Origin: Leptospiraceae bacterium
GTDB lineage: Bacteria > Spirochaetota > Leptospiria > Leptospirales > Leptospiraceae
Length of the DNA: 34,155 bases
NCBI GenBank assembly: GCA_027485405.1
Contig: JAIXRB010000032.1
Location: 1-34,155, forward strand
Direction of reading: 5' to 3'
The position numbers and the translations under genes were made by a program. The notes under the pieces are model-generated. The model did no database searches. It saw nothing but the letters and a program-made list of their open reading frames with translations, and was not told the DNA's origin. Below, piece by piece: positions 6,671 to 14,682 of the stretch; position 1 is the stretch's first letter; each line of letters opens with the position of its first letter.

Positions 6671-7297
6671 CTACCCTTCTAAGAGGTAGCAGACGCTTAT
6701 GGTTTTGTTTGGATTTTTTGCAAGATAGATCTCTTTTAAAATGCGATTGCTAAGCTCCAGGTTTTCTTCTAAGCTTTGCCCACCTATCGGAAACCAATAC
6801 TCTTCTGATCCATCATCCTCTAAAAGATTATCATTCAAATCATATTCAAAGTCTTTGAAAATTAGACAAATCTGAGCAAGCCAGAACTTTCGGTCGAAGG
6901 TAGGGTCTTTTGGGTTTTCGTAAAGAGTGATCCGAAGACCTTCTTCAGAATCGATTTCAAAGTTCATTATCAAATCTTCGTCATCATCGTCTCCACACCA
7001 AACGTCAATTTCGTGTAGGCTTTCTTCGTCCTCTTCTGTCAATTGCTCAAAAAGCCTTGGGAATATATTCCAACTGCCTTCTTCATCAACATCGTAAGTA
7101 ATTTCTTCAGATTCTTCTTCTGAATCATTTTCCTCGGTAGCGGCTTGGTCAGTTTGGTTTTCCGAGTCAAACTCCTGAGTGCGAAAGGATGGCTGAGAAA
7201 TTTTCTTTTTGTTTCGGAAGAAGCGTACGAAAAGTTCAAAGAGAACTCCCAAAGCGACAATTCCAATGACGATGTTTGTGAGGAGGCTGATATTCAT
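6671..7297 (-). CDS. Unknown acidic protein with N-terminal membrane anchor
   Basis: 208 residues. One transmembrane helix (about 5-25, 'LLTNIVIGIVALGVLFELFV') is followed by a short basic stretch (RFFRNKKK), which by the positive-inside rule leaves the rest in the cytoplasm. Residues 43-75 are strongly acidic and probably disordered; several D/E runs follow (TEEDEES, GDDDDED). The C-terminal half looks folded ('RKFWLAQICLIFKDFEYDL') and ends near 'ISVCYLLEG'. I do not recognise the family. It is divergent from the PP2C phosphatase gene with a 104-bp gap and might be a partner, but that is guesswork. Confidence 0.7.
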   Translation of the reverse strand: MNISLLTNIVIGIVALGVLFELFVRFFRNKKKISQPSFRTQEFDSENQTDQAATEENDSEEESEEITYDVDEEGSWNIFPRLFEQLTEEDEESLHEIDVWCGDDDDEDLIMNFEIDSEEGLRITLYENPKDPTFDRKFWLAQICLIFKDFEYDLNDNLLEDDGSEEYWFPIGGQSLEENLELSNRILKEIYLAKNPNKTISVCYLLEG

Positions 7298-7361
7298 GAC
7301 AGGATTTCCAATCCGAGTAGAATGCCGAACTTCCCCAGCAAAAGAAACGCTTTTTTAATCA

Positions 7362-7391
7362 TTGCCTCTAAAAAGAACGAAAAGGTAATCT
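7362..7391 (+). promoter_or_regulatory. Candidate promoter for the PP2C phosphatase gene
   Basis: TTGCCT (7362-7367), an 18-base spacer and TAATCT (7386-7391) form a plausible sigma-70 promoter. The predicted start near 7398 would leave only about four bases before the GTG at 7402, an almost leaderless message. Read by eye. Confidence 0.35.
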
Positions 7392-7401
7392 GCACATCAG
7401 A

Positions 7402-9957
7402 GTGTGGGATTTTTACGTAAATGAGCAAACTTTAAGCTGGATCAGCCTCTTTATGGGGGCAGTACTGATCCTAGGTTACTTATTTAGCTTTCAGCCCAAA
7501 TCCAAGGCTCTCGTCTACTTAACCTGGGTATTTGTTTCCCTAGCTGGGTTGTACTTACTTGCCGCTTACCAATCTTCCACCGTTGCATTCAATCCTATTT
7601 TCAACGTAACCAAAAGAATTCAGCTTTTCTTTCCAGCGCTAGCTTCTTTCTTCTTTCTGAAATTTGGAATCCATTTCCCAAGAATTGTTCCTGAGCTAAA
7701 GGATTGGAATCGCTCGATCAATATTATTGGGGTCAGCTCACTGATTGCAGTTCTTGGGATTTTGGGTAGATCCTTTTGGAAACTGGAAGATTCGGATGTT
7801 TCCCTCTTGTTTCCCATTGTCTCAGTCATTCTTTTTTCAGTTGTTCTTTTTTTTGTATTTTTAACCCGGAAGGTTTTCTTTTTTAAACACCAGAACAATG
7901 AGAGAAACGTAAAATCTATCTTAATCTTATTTTCATCTTTCATTTTTGTCTTCTTCGTCATTTTTACTGAAATCATCTATTCGTTTCAAATGATCTCCGA
8001 GTTCATAGAATCTCCCTTCTTATCCGCTTCTTTTCAATGTTTTCAATTCTATTTGGCTTACATTTTTATCAATCAGTCTCATATCAAGACTACAGTAGTT
8101 ATGCGGATATTGGGCTTAACTTTTTTCACTTTTCTTTTGATCTTAGGAAATTCTGGGCATTATTTGATGAGTATACTTCGGGAAGATTATCAAAAGCCGA
8201 TTCCAATAAGTCCTTTAACAACGATTCGATTTACGCCTACAATGCAAAAAGGATATAAAATTGAAAACAGCGAATATAAACACTCGGAATCCAGTGGTTA
8301 TTGCTTTGAAACCACTGGTGACAAGTCAGTTTCATTTGAAATACCGTTTTCTTTCCCTTTCTATGGAAAAATCCAAAACCGAGTTCAGGTATTCTCTCAA
8401 CCCAACCTATACTTTGCTGTCGATTCTCTTCGCTATCGTCATGATCTTGCCCTCTATTACCCCGGAATGCTTCCTTTGGCTATACACTCGGCTTCATTGC
8501 TCGACAACGATGAATTCATTTGCGTAGAAATGCTGAATTCCGAATTTCGAGTATCTTGGGAAAACCTGAGGTTAAAAGACGAGCCTGACAAAGAAGCTGG
8601 ATACTCTGTTCAAGTTACCTTGTATCCAGATGGAAGTTTTCTTTGGTCTTATAAAAAACTATATCCATTGCAAAGACTCTATGGTCACAATTGGAGCACT
8701 AGCCTAGATTTGGTGGGCTTGTTTCCTGGTAAACTGGACTCTGGTAATGGGGATTTCCCTTGGCAAAATCTGGGCAGAGGCATAGAGATTGGGGAAAAAG
8801 CCGTTTCTTTAAACCTTCAAAAAAGATACCTTAGTTATATCCATCAAAGAATGATCAGTTTGTTCTGGGTCATGCTAGTTTTGTATTTTCTCTCATTTTT
8901 AGTTTATCCTTTTTACTTGAAAAGAACTCTTGTTCTTCCTCTTTTAGAGATTGTGCAAAGTATCGAACGAATAGCAAATGGATACTTCGATCGTCGCATC
9001 ACCATGAAATACAATGATGAAATCGGGTTCATTAGTGTTTCGTTCAACGTTATGCAACACAAGCTACGGGAAGCCGCGGAATTTCAGCTAGAAAAAAATC
9101 GAATTTTAAATGAAAATCTAAACCTAGTTAAAACAGAAAATATAGAACTAGAAGTGCAAGTAGAAGAAACAAACGAGCAATTAAGAAAAAGAAACTTTAT
9201 CTTAGAAAAGGATATGAGGATGGCTCGCAAAATCCAAGAAAAGATTCTGCCCAATTTCGATTCCTTATCGTATTTATCTAGCTTTTATCAACCAATGGAC
9301 GCTGTCGGTGGGGACTTATTTGATAAAGTCAATTTTAGAGACTCAAATAAAATGGGAATATTTCTTTGTGATGTATCTGGTCACGGTTTGGCGGCGGCAT
9401 TTATCACATCTATGATTAAGGTTTCCATTTTACAATCAGGAGAAATCAAAGAAAAACCCAATGAACTACTCGCTTATTTGAACCAAGCTTTGTATGAGCA
9501 GAATGCAGGACATTTTGCCACAGCTTTCTATGCAATTTATTATAAAGACACTAAGGTTTTAGAATACTCGAACGCTGGGCATTTGCCTCCATTTATTTTT
9601 GATAGTGAATCTTTAACAGAACTTAAGAGCGGGCTATCTCCTGCAGTTGGAATGTTTAGCAATGCGGAATTGAAAGAAAAAGGGATCCTTTTCGCAAATG
9701 AGAATTTGACTCTAGGAAAAAATCAAAAGGTATTTTTCTATACGGATGGGATCACTGAAGTTTCTTCTCCTAATGATGAATTTGAGTTTTTCCCAGAGGA
9801 TAAGATTAAGAAACTCTTAGTCGGGAATGCTAATAGCGAGTTGCAACCAATTTTGAATGGTATTTACAACAATTTGGTGAATTTTCATGGTTCAAGAGAA
9901 TTTAGAGATGATCTCTGTATGATTCTCTTTGATCCAGAGAAAGTGAATATAGTTTAA
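7402..9957 (+). CDS. Multi-pass membrane SpoIIE/PP2C serine phosphatase with extracytoplasmic sensor domain and HAMP
   Basis: 851 residues, GTG start (no in-frame ATG before residue 18). Order: seven or eight transmembrane helices (about 13-253); an extracytoplasmic region (about 255-478) containing 'PFSFPFYGKIQNRVQVF'; a further helix (about 483-507); a HAMP linker ('LPLLEIVQSIERIANGYFDRRI'); a coiled coil (about 560-605); and a C-terminal SpoIIE-type PP2C domain. Metal-binding and core motifs are intact: 'DAVGGDLFD' (D633), 'CDVSGHGLAAA' (D657), 'NAGHLPPF', 'YTDGITE' and 'FRDDLCMILF'. It should dephosphorylate a Ser/Thr-phosphorylated partner, classically an anti-sigma antagonist, in response to an external or membrane signal. 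No STAS protein or RsbW-like kinase lies beside it. Its stop overlaps the convergent next gene by 4 bp. Confidence 0.88.
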   Translation: MWDFYVNEQTLSWISLFMGAVLILGYLFSFQPKSKALVYLTWVFVSLAGLYLLAAYQSSTVAFNPIFNVTKRIQLFFPALASFFFLKFGIHFPRIVPELKDWNRSINIIGVSSLIAVLGILGRSFWKLEDSDVSLLFPIVSVILFSVVLFFVFLTRKVFFFKHQNNERNVKSILILFSSFIFVFFVIFTEIIYSFQMISEFIESPFLSASFQCFQFYLAYIFINQSHIKTTVVMRILGLTFFTFLLILGNSGHYLMSILREDYQKPIPISPLTTIRFTPTMQKGYKIENSEYKHSESSGYCFETTGDKSVSFEIPFSFPFYGKIQNRVQVFSQPNLYFAVDSLRYRHDLALYYPGMLPLAIHSASLLDNDEFICVEMLNSEFRVSWENLRLKDEPDKEAGYSVQVTLYPDGSFLWSYKKLYPLQRLYGHNWSTSLDLVGLFPGKLDSGNGDFPWQNLGRGIEIGEKAVSLNLQKRYLSYIHQRMISLFWVMLVLYFLSFLVYPFYLKRTLVLPLLEIVQSIERIANGYFDRRITMKYNDEIGFISVSFNVMQHKLREAAEFQLEKNRILNENLNLVKTENIELEVQVEETNEQLRKRNFILEKDMRMARKIQEKILPNFDSLSYLSSFYQPMDAVGGDLFDKVNFRDSNKMGIFLCDVSGHGLAAAFITSMIKVSILQSGEIKEKPNELLAYLNQALYEQNAGHFATAFYAIYYKDTKVLEYSNAGHLPPFIFDSESLTELKSGLSPAVGMFSNAELKEKGILFANENLTLGKNQKVFFYTDGITEVSSPNDEFEFFPEDKIKKLLVGNANSELQPILNGIYNNLVNFHGSREFRDDLCMILFDPEKVNIV

Positions 9958-10790
9958 GGGTTCTCGCCTTTTTGCGGTGGGACAGGAACATCCGCAGAAA
10001 AATAAGCAGGATCCAAGTCACCCAGAGGCTTTTCTAACTCTTCCATGTCTGGATTTTTCATAAACATAGACAAGTAGCTTTCTTTTTCCATAGTTTGAAA
10101 GCTATTATCGTAATGAGCCATTCGGTAGATTTCTTTGTCTTCTTTTGGAAGGGTGTTTTTAATGTTAGCTTCTAGCTCAAAGAACTCAGTATCTTGGATC
10201 GAGTCCATTTGATCTGTTAAATGTAAAAGCCCAAGTAGCACCAAGTATTTGCTAGCTTGCTTCTGAATCTTTAAGGAAAACAAAAGATCGCGAAGCTTTA
10301 GCAAATAGAGGTAAGGCCTAGTATTCATGGCAACTTTGAGTTTTTGCTCAGACTCATGTAAATTTCTGTAAGAAAGGCGGATAAACGTTTTTGTTTGCAC
10401 CTTGTCCTTTGCCCGAGCAAGCAGAGCTATTCGCTGTAGTTCTGTTTGAAGATATTTGTGTCTGCCCACGATTAACTTCTGATACAGGGGGATGAGAAGT
10501 TTTTGCATTCGGAGAACGCTCTGGTCTGCTCTTTTGTATCTTCTTTTGTAAAACATGTTTTGAAACTCTAAGTAGTGTTGAACGCATCTTTTGTAGAGCA
10601 AACGATCGTCCTCATCTCCATAGTGGGACACAGTGGCATCGATAGACTGTAGGAGGAGGTAATTTTCTTCCACACCATAGGTAAGAGGCATAATACCCTG
10701 GTCTTTTGCGAGGATGGGTGAGGAAAAGGCGACCCATACAAAGACTCCAAGGAGACTTCGATTTAGTTTTTGGATGAAAAAACCCCTCAT
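9954..10790 (-). CDS. Unknown exported protein
   Basis: 278 residues. The N-terminus is a clear Sec signal peptide (basic 'KLNR', hydrophobic 'SLLGVFVWVAFSS', cleavage probably after 'PILA', about residue 28) with no lipobox cysteine, so a periplasmic or outer-membrane location is likely. The mature part is rich in Tyr, Leu, Lys and Arg and predicted helical ('LLYKRCVQHYLEFQNMFYKRRYKRADQ'), possibly tetratricopeptide-like but without a clear repeat. The proline-rich tail is 'DVPVPPQKGENP'. I do not recognise the family. The stop overlaps that of the phosphatase gene on the other strand. Confidence 0.72.
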   Translation of the reverse strand: MRGFFIQKLNRSLLGVFVWVAFSSPILAKDQGIMPLTYGVEENYLLLQSIDATVSHYGDEDDRLLYKRCVQHYLEFQNMFYKRRYKRADQSVLRMQKLLIPLYQKLIVGRHKYLQTELQRIALLARAKDKVQTKTFIRLSYRNLHESEQKLKVAMNTRPYLYLLKLRDLLFSLKIQKQASKYLVLLGLLHLTDQMDSIQDTEFFELEANIKNTLPKEDKEIYRMAHYDNSFQTMEKESYLSMFMKNPDMEELEKPLGDLDPAYFSADVPVPPQKGENP

Positions 10791-10907
10791 TAATAGATAT
10801 TTCGGGAAATGACATTGAAATTTCCAGAGAAATACGTACGGAAAAACCCAATATAGACCGATAAAAGAGTTTTTTAGGGCAAAAGTAGTTCGAATGGAGG
10901 AAGAATC

Positions 10908-11801
10908 TTAGTTTTTCTGATTTTTAGCTCGGGTGTGGAAGACCAGTAGGTACAAGCCGAATAGAATCCCAAAGCTTCCCAGTATTTTTTTCCAAGACAG
11001 AGACTCATTTAAAAAAAGGATTCCGATCAAAAGCAGAAAAACAGGCTCTATCAACATAACGGAATTTAGTTTTCCAATAGGTAGGGACTTGTGGGCTTCA
11101 AAGTAAAACGCCCTCCCCAAGAAAAAACCTAAGAAGGCAAATCCGATCAGTTTAAAAACTAATTCGGTTTCGGGTAATGCCCAGAGTTTTAAGAAAGACA
11201 ATGCCATTGCAAAAAAGAAAGACAAGAGTCCCATGCGAAGGTAAGCGAATTCAATACCAAAGATTTCTGGAGCAAATCTTTTGATTAGAAAGCTTTGGGT
11301 TGAAAAGAAAAGTGCAGAGGCTAAAATCATAAAACTGGAAAAAAAAGAAATCCCCTCTCCCATGGAACCGATCAGATAAACGCCTGCAAATGTTAAGGTG
11401 AGTCCCAATGCATCCTTTCTAGTAAAAGCTTCTTTTAAAAAGAAGATTCCAAAGAGGACATTGAAAAGAGCCGTAGTCTTTACCAAAATAGCCGATGGGC
11501 CTAGTTCAGATTGACTCAAGGCAAAATAGTAAAGGCTTACACCAATCGAATTAAAAAAAGTTCCAAGCAGAAGGGCAAAGCCATCTCTCCGAATTGTTAT
11601 CATCACTCGCTCTCTGTGATTTGCATTAAAAAAAGCAAAAGGTGTCAGTAGAAGGAAAGACCCAAAAACACCAATGAATGCGGCAAGAATAGGAAAGATT
11701 TTCTCATTTTTGAAAATAGATTTAAAACCAAGAACTTCGAGAGCAAAGAAAACGCCCGTTAGAAAGACAAAAAGATATCCTTTTTTTTCGGAACCGGTCA
11801 T
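10908..11801 (-). CDS. DMT superfamily permease (EamA family)
   Basis: 297 residues with ten hydrophobic segments in two five-helix repeats, the EamA layout. Repeat ends are marked by 'FLKEAFTRKDALGLTLTFAGVYLIG' (first) and 'FLNESLSWKKILGSFGILFGLYLLVF' (second), the typical 'E.....q..G..li..Gv.l' signature. It would export or import a small metabolite or be a drug/metabolite exporter; the substrate cannot be told. It begins 10 bp after the ung stop and is probably the third gene of the methyltransferase-ung operon. Confidence 0.85.
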   Translation of the reverse strand: MTGSEKKGYLFVFLTGVFFALEVLGFKSIFKNEKIFPILAAFIGVFGSFLLLTPFAFFNANHRERVMITIRRDGFALLLGTFFNSIGVSLYYFALSQSELGPSAILVKTTALFNVLFGIFFLKEAFTRKDALGLTLTFAGVYLIGSMGEGISFFSSFMILASALFFSTQSFLIKRFAPEIFGIEFAYLRMGLLSFFFAMALSFLKLWALPETELVFKLIGFAFLGFFLGRAFYFEAHKSLPIGKLNSVMLIEPVFLLLIGILFLNESLSWKKILGSFGILFGLYLLVFHTRAKNQKN

Positions 11802-11811
11802 AGAACAAGAA

Positions 11812-12477
11812 TTACCATTCTATCGTTGCCAAACCATTCCGAGCCAGGTATTCATTGGTCTGGCTAAAAGGGCGGCTTCCAAAAAATCCTCTATAGCAAG
11901 ACAGAGGTGATGGGTGAGGCGAAGTAATGACTAAGTGGTTTGGATTTCGAATCAAATGTTTTTTCTGAATAGCAAAACTCCCCCACAGGATAAAAACAAC
12001 ACGTTCCTTTTTCTCCGAGATAGTTTGAATCACAAAGTCCGTGAATTCCTCCCAACCTTTGCCTTTATGAGAAGCAGGTTGATTTGCTTTTACCGTTAGG
12101 CAAGAGTTCAACAAAAAAACACCTTGTTTTGCTAGACGCTCCAGATTTCCAGACTTAGGCGGTTGGATCTTTAAGTCTGTTTGCATTTCTTTGAAAATGT
12201 TTTGTAAGGAAGGTGGAATGGGCACTCCGTCTGGAACCGAAAAGCATAGACCGTGGGCTTGGCCTTCTCCATGATAGGGATCTTGTCCCAAAATGACTAC
12301 TTTGACCTGGGGCAATGGGCAAAGATTGAAAGCCGAAAAAATTTCCTTTGCCTTCGGATACACCGTAGAGCTTTGATACTCCTTTCGGATAAATGTTCGA
12401 AGTTCGGTGAAAACAGAGGAGACAAAAAAACTAGCAAGAGCTTCCTTCCAACTGGCTTCGATTTCAACTTCTTTCAG
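11812..12477 (-). CDS. ung: Uracil-DNA glycosylase, apparently starting at CTG
   Basis: Family 1 UDG, which removes uracil from DNA to start base excision repair. Motifs: 'GQDPYH' with catalytic D66, 'GVFLLN' with N124, 'HPSPLS' with H188; these numbers sit within two residues of E. coli D64, N123 and H187. The first standard start in frame is GTG 12363, which would give only 183 residues and drop the conserved N-terminal helix. The frame upstream encodes that helix ('EASWKEALASFF', 'FTELRTFIRKEYQSSTVYP') up to CTG 12477, which lies six bases after a perfect GGAGG (12484-12488). No ATG, GTG or TTG occurs between the upstream stop and 12363. With CTG the protein has 221 residues, normal for the family. 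The first 14 bp overlap the methyltransferase gene. Confidence 0.88.
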   Translation of the reverse strand: MKEVEIEASWKEALASFFVSSVFTELRTFIRKEYQSSTVYPKAKEIFSAFNLCPLPQVKVVILGQDPYHGEGQAHGLCFSVPDGVPIPPSLQNIFKEMQTDLKIQPPKSGNLERLAKQGVFLLNSCLTVKANQPASHKGKGWEEFTDFVIQTISEKKERVVFILWGSFAIQKKHLIRNPNHLVITSPHPSPLSCYRGFFGSRPFSQTNEYLARNGLATIEW

Positions 12478-13453
12478 GCATTGCCTCCGAAGAAAAGAAA
12501 AGTACTCTTGTATCCGAACTATGCGTTATATGAATGGTTTTCTTTGAAAAGCTAGGAAGAGCATTCATTGCTTCACTCCAATCCTTTTCAGATCCACAAA
12601 GCAAGAACCCAAAGAAGTGCACAGAATTGTACTTTTTTACGATGTTTTCTAATCGATAGCCTATGTTTTTGTAGAGATTGTCTTCTCTCTTTTCTTTCCT
12701 ATTGCCATAGGGGGGATTCATCGGGATAAAACAATTGTTTAATGATTTGGGAAGAAACTGCTCCCAATCATCCGATAAAAAAGAACTCTTAACAAAAGTC
12801 CAAGGGAGTTCCTTTTCTCCTCCAAATTTTTTCCAATTTTCATATTCTTTTTTCCAATAAGTAGAGAGAGCAGGGTCAGTATCAATCCAAAGAGAAGGAG
12901 TCAGATCCGAGGTATTGCCAAGTTGCTTCTTAGATTGAAGAAATTGTAATGTTGCTTCAGAAAACCAATCGCTTTCCATTAAATTATGATTTCGCGGTAG
13001 GTCAGCAAAACCGAATCCCTTCTGAATCAGATAGAGCTCAGTTGCAAACGTTCCTGTTCCAGCAAAGGGAAGCAGAAGAAAATCTGGTTTGCCTATGCCC
13101 ACTAGACCTAAGGCTTGGTAGATCAAATGGTTTGCAATATCTTCGGCTAATGGGGCACTCGTGGGAAAAGAAGATTTAACGCCTCGAATATATGCTTTTT
13201 CTCCAAAAATCGACTCTTTTCTTCTACCTTCTTTTAGTAAAAATAAATCTCTTAAAAAAAAGCCATTGAACCAGATATAGGTTATCTCTTGTGGGTTAGC
13301 GCCCTCTAAAAAAATAGCATTTCCCTGAGGTTTCAATTGGATAGATTTTTTCTTTTTTGGAAAGGGGATGGATTCCAATAGCTTGTTTAGTCTTTCCATT
13401 GTCTGGGATTTAAGCCCAAGAGGTGGGTGGATTTCCCAATTAAAATGTTTCAT
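12464..13453 (-). CDS. RlmL-like class I SAM-dependent RNA methyltransferase
   Basis: 329 residues. The SAM-binding motif I is 'LLPFAGTGTFATE' (about 127-139) and the catalytic motif is 'MNPPYGNR' (245-252), the N/D-PPY type used for N2-guanine or N6-adenine methylation. 'SAPLAEDIANHLI' before motif I matches the 'kaPl.e.lAaall' segment of RlmL/TrmN-type (UPF0020) enzymes. The N-terminus is too short for a full THUMP domain. The target, probably rRNA or tRNA guanine, is an inference. AAGG lies five bases before the ATG. Its last codons hold the ribosome-binding site and start of ung. Confidence 0.75.
   Translation of the reverse strand: MKHFNWEIHPPLGLKSQTMERLNKLLESIPFPKKKKSIQLKPQGNAIFLEGANPQEITYIWFNGFFLRDLFLLKEGRRKESIFGEKAYIRGVKSSFPTSAPLAEDIANHLIYQALGLVGIGKPDFLLLPFAGTGTFATELYLIQKGFGFADLPRNHNLMESDWFSEATLQFLQSKKQLGNTSDLTPSLWIDTDPALSTYWKKEYENWKKFGGEKELPWTFVKSSFLSDDWEQFLPKSLNNCFIPMNPPYGNRKEKREDNLYKNIGYRLENIVKKYNSVHFFGFLLCGSEKDWSEAMNALPSFSKKTIHITHSSDTRVLFFSSEAMPERS
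12484..12488 (-). promoter_or_regulatory. Shine-Dalgarno GGAGG that fixes the ung start
   Basis: Minus-strand GGAGG at 12488-12484, inside the last codons of the methyltransferase gene, stands exactly six bases from the in-frame CTG at 12477. An out-of-frame ATG only two bases after it reads into the end of the methyltransferase ('MPERS') and is not an initiation site for ung. Confidence 0.65.
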
Positions 13454-13483
13454 TGGAACCTTTTTTGAAAAAAATGGAAATCT

Positions 13484-14398
13484 ATGAGCACCAAGCGAAA
13501 AGCAGAAATCCTGTTAGTGCTTGCCGCTTTCCTTTGGGGCGGAACGTTTGTTAGCATAAAGCTGGTTGTTTCTGAAACTGACCCAGGTTTTTTTCTATTT
13601 CTGAGATTTTTAGTCGCAAGCATCATTTCTTTTTTCTACTTTAGAAACAAGAACAACCAGGAATTCCCCAATCGTTCTTATTACCAAGCCACTTTCTGGA
13701 TTGGCTCCGTAGCCTTTATTGGCTATCTTTTGCAAACCATTGGTCTCGTCTATACTACTGCCACGCAGTCTGGTTTCATAACAGGTTCTTATGTAGTTTT
13801 CGTTCCGCTATTTCAGATTTGGATCGAGAAAAAGCCTCCTTCTAAACAACTGTGGATTGCCGTTTTATTGGTTTTTTTAGGACTGGCTTTGGTTTCTCAA
13901 AATGAAGTGGATTTGGAGTCTGGATTTTCCTTTTCCAAGGGGGATTTTTTAACACTCGTCAGCGCCATATTCTTTGCTCTTTATATCATACTTGTTGATA
14001 TTTTTAGCAAACGATATTCTCCCAATGCTCTGGTCGAAGGGCAGATTTACTGGCTTACTTTCTTTTCCGGTTTGTATCTGGCTTTTTCTTTGGGAATGAA
14101 CAAGACCATCTCTTTTCATTGGAATTGGGTATTAGTGGCGAGCATCGGCTATACTGCTTTCTTTGCTACATTTGTGACGAACTACATCCAAGCCCACTTC
14201 CAAAAGGCTATATCCCCCACACAGGCTGGGATCATTTTTTCTTTGGAGCCAGTCTTTTCTTTTTTTCTTGCCTATCTCGTATTAAGTGAAGTTTTGGGTT
14301 TGATTGGGGTTTTGGGTTGTGTTCTTGTTTTTTCCGGAGTTCTATTGTCAGAGAAAAAGGGAGACCAAAGTAAAGAAAAATCCAATGTAGCCACCTAA
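13484..14398 (+). CDS. DMT superfamily permease (EamA family)
   Basis: 304 residues, ten hydrophobic segments. The opening 'AEILLVLAAFLWGGTFVSIKLVV' is the classic EamA first helix, and the second repeat starts at 'SFSKGDFLTLVSAIFFALYIILVDIF'. 'LGLIGVLGCVLVFSGVLLSE' ends the second repeat. It is a different subtype from the permease at 10908-11801, since the two sequences differ throughout, so this is not a local duplication. The substrate is unknown. Its stop overlaps the convergent pterin dehydratase gene by 4 bp. Confidence 0.87.
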   Translation: MSTKRKAEILLVLAAFLWGGTFVSIKLVVSETDPGFFLFLRFLVASIISFFYFRNKNNQEFPNRSYYQATFWIGSVAFIGYLLQTIGLVYTTATQSGFITGSYVVFVPLFQIWIEKKPPSKQLWIAVLLVFLGLALVSQNEVDLESGFSFSKGDFLTLVSAIFFALYIILVDIFSKRYSPNALVEGQIYWLTFFSGLYLAFSLGMNKTISFHWNWVLVASIGYTAFFATFVTNYIQAHFQKAISPTQAGIIFSLEPVFSFFLAYLVLSEVLGLIGVLGCVLVFSGVLLSEKKGDQSKEKSNVAT

Positions 14399-14682
14399 GG
14401 AAGGTGTCGAGTATAAATCTCATCCATTTCTGAAGCCAATTTAAAATCTAACTCGGTTAAGGCATTTTCTACATGGGTAAAGAGTTCAACAAAGACTTTC
14501 TTATAAGAATTGGTCCAATTCGGGTGGTGATTGAGTCGTTCTGCGACCAAGGCGCATTCCGTCATAAAAGAGAACGCTTCTCTGAAATTTGAAAACTTAA
14601 ACTCTCTGGTAATGCGATTCCCTTCCAGCAAAGTCCATTCTGGTATTTCTTTCATAGCAGATTCAATTTGTTTATCGTTCAA
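14395..14682 (-). CDS. phhB: 4a-hydroxytetrahydrobiopterin dehydratase (PCD)
   Basis: 95 residues, typical for PCD/DCoH. The active-site signature is intact: H52 and H53 in 'AERLNHHPNW' and H70 in 'VELFTHVENALTELD'. PCD dehydrates the 4a-carbinolamine formed by aromatic amino-acid hydroxylases and, in many bacteria lacking phenylalanine hydroxylase, serves molybdopterin or folate-related metabolism; no hydroxylase gene is in this window. The start is TTG at 14682, overlapping the stop of the upstream permease as TTGA; the N-terminus 'NDKQIESAMKEIPEW' aligns well with family members, supporting this start over the internal ATG nine codons later. Confidence 0.9.
   Translation of the reverse strand: MNDKQIESAMKEIPEWTLLEGNRITREFKFSNFREAFSFMTECALVAERLNHHPNWTNSYKKVFVELFTHVENALTELDFKLASEMDEIYTRHLP

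Noticed and set aside
6670..6690. GCTACC / GGTAGC hairpin near the nitroreductase end
   Set aside because: Lies mostly within the coding end of the convergent acidic-protein gene and lacks a T-run.
7620..7976. 118-residue minus-strand frame within the phosphatase gene
   Set aside because: Lysine-rich antisense shadow of a transmembrane-coding region; no start signal and no independent support.
11812..12363. 183-residue ung from GTG 12363
   Set aside because: Drops the conserved N-terminal helix that is clearly encoded upstream and has no ribosome-binding site at the right distance; the CTG 12477 form fits better.
10908..14398. Possible duplication of two EamA transporters flanking ung
   Set aside because: Both are DMT permeases but the sequences differ throughout and are in opposite orientation; no local repeat supports a recent duplication.
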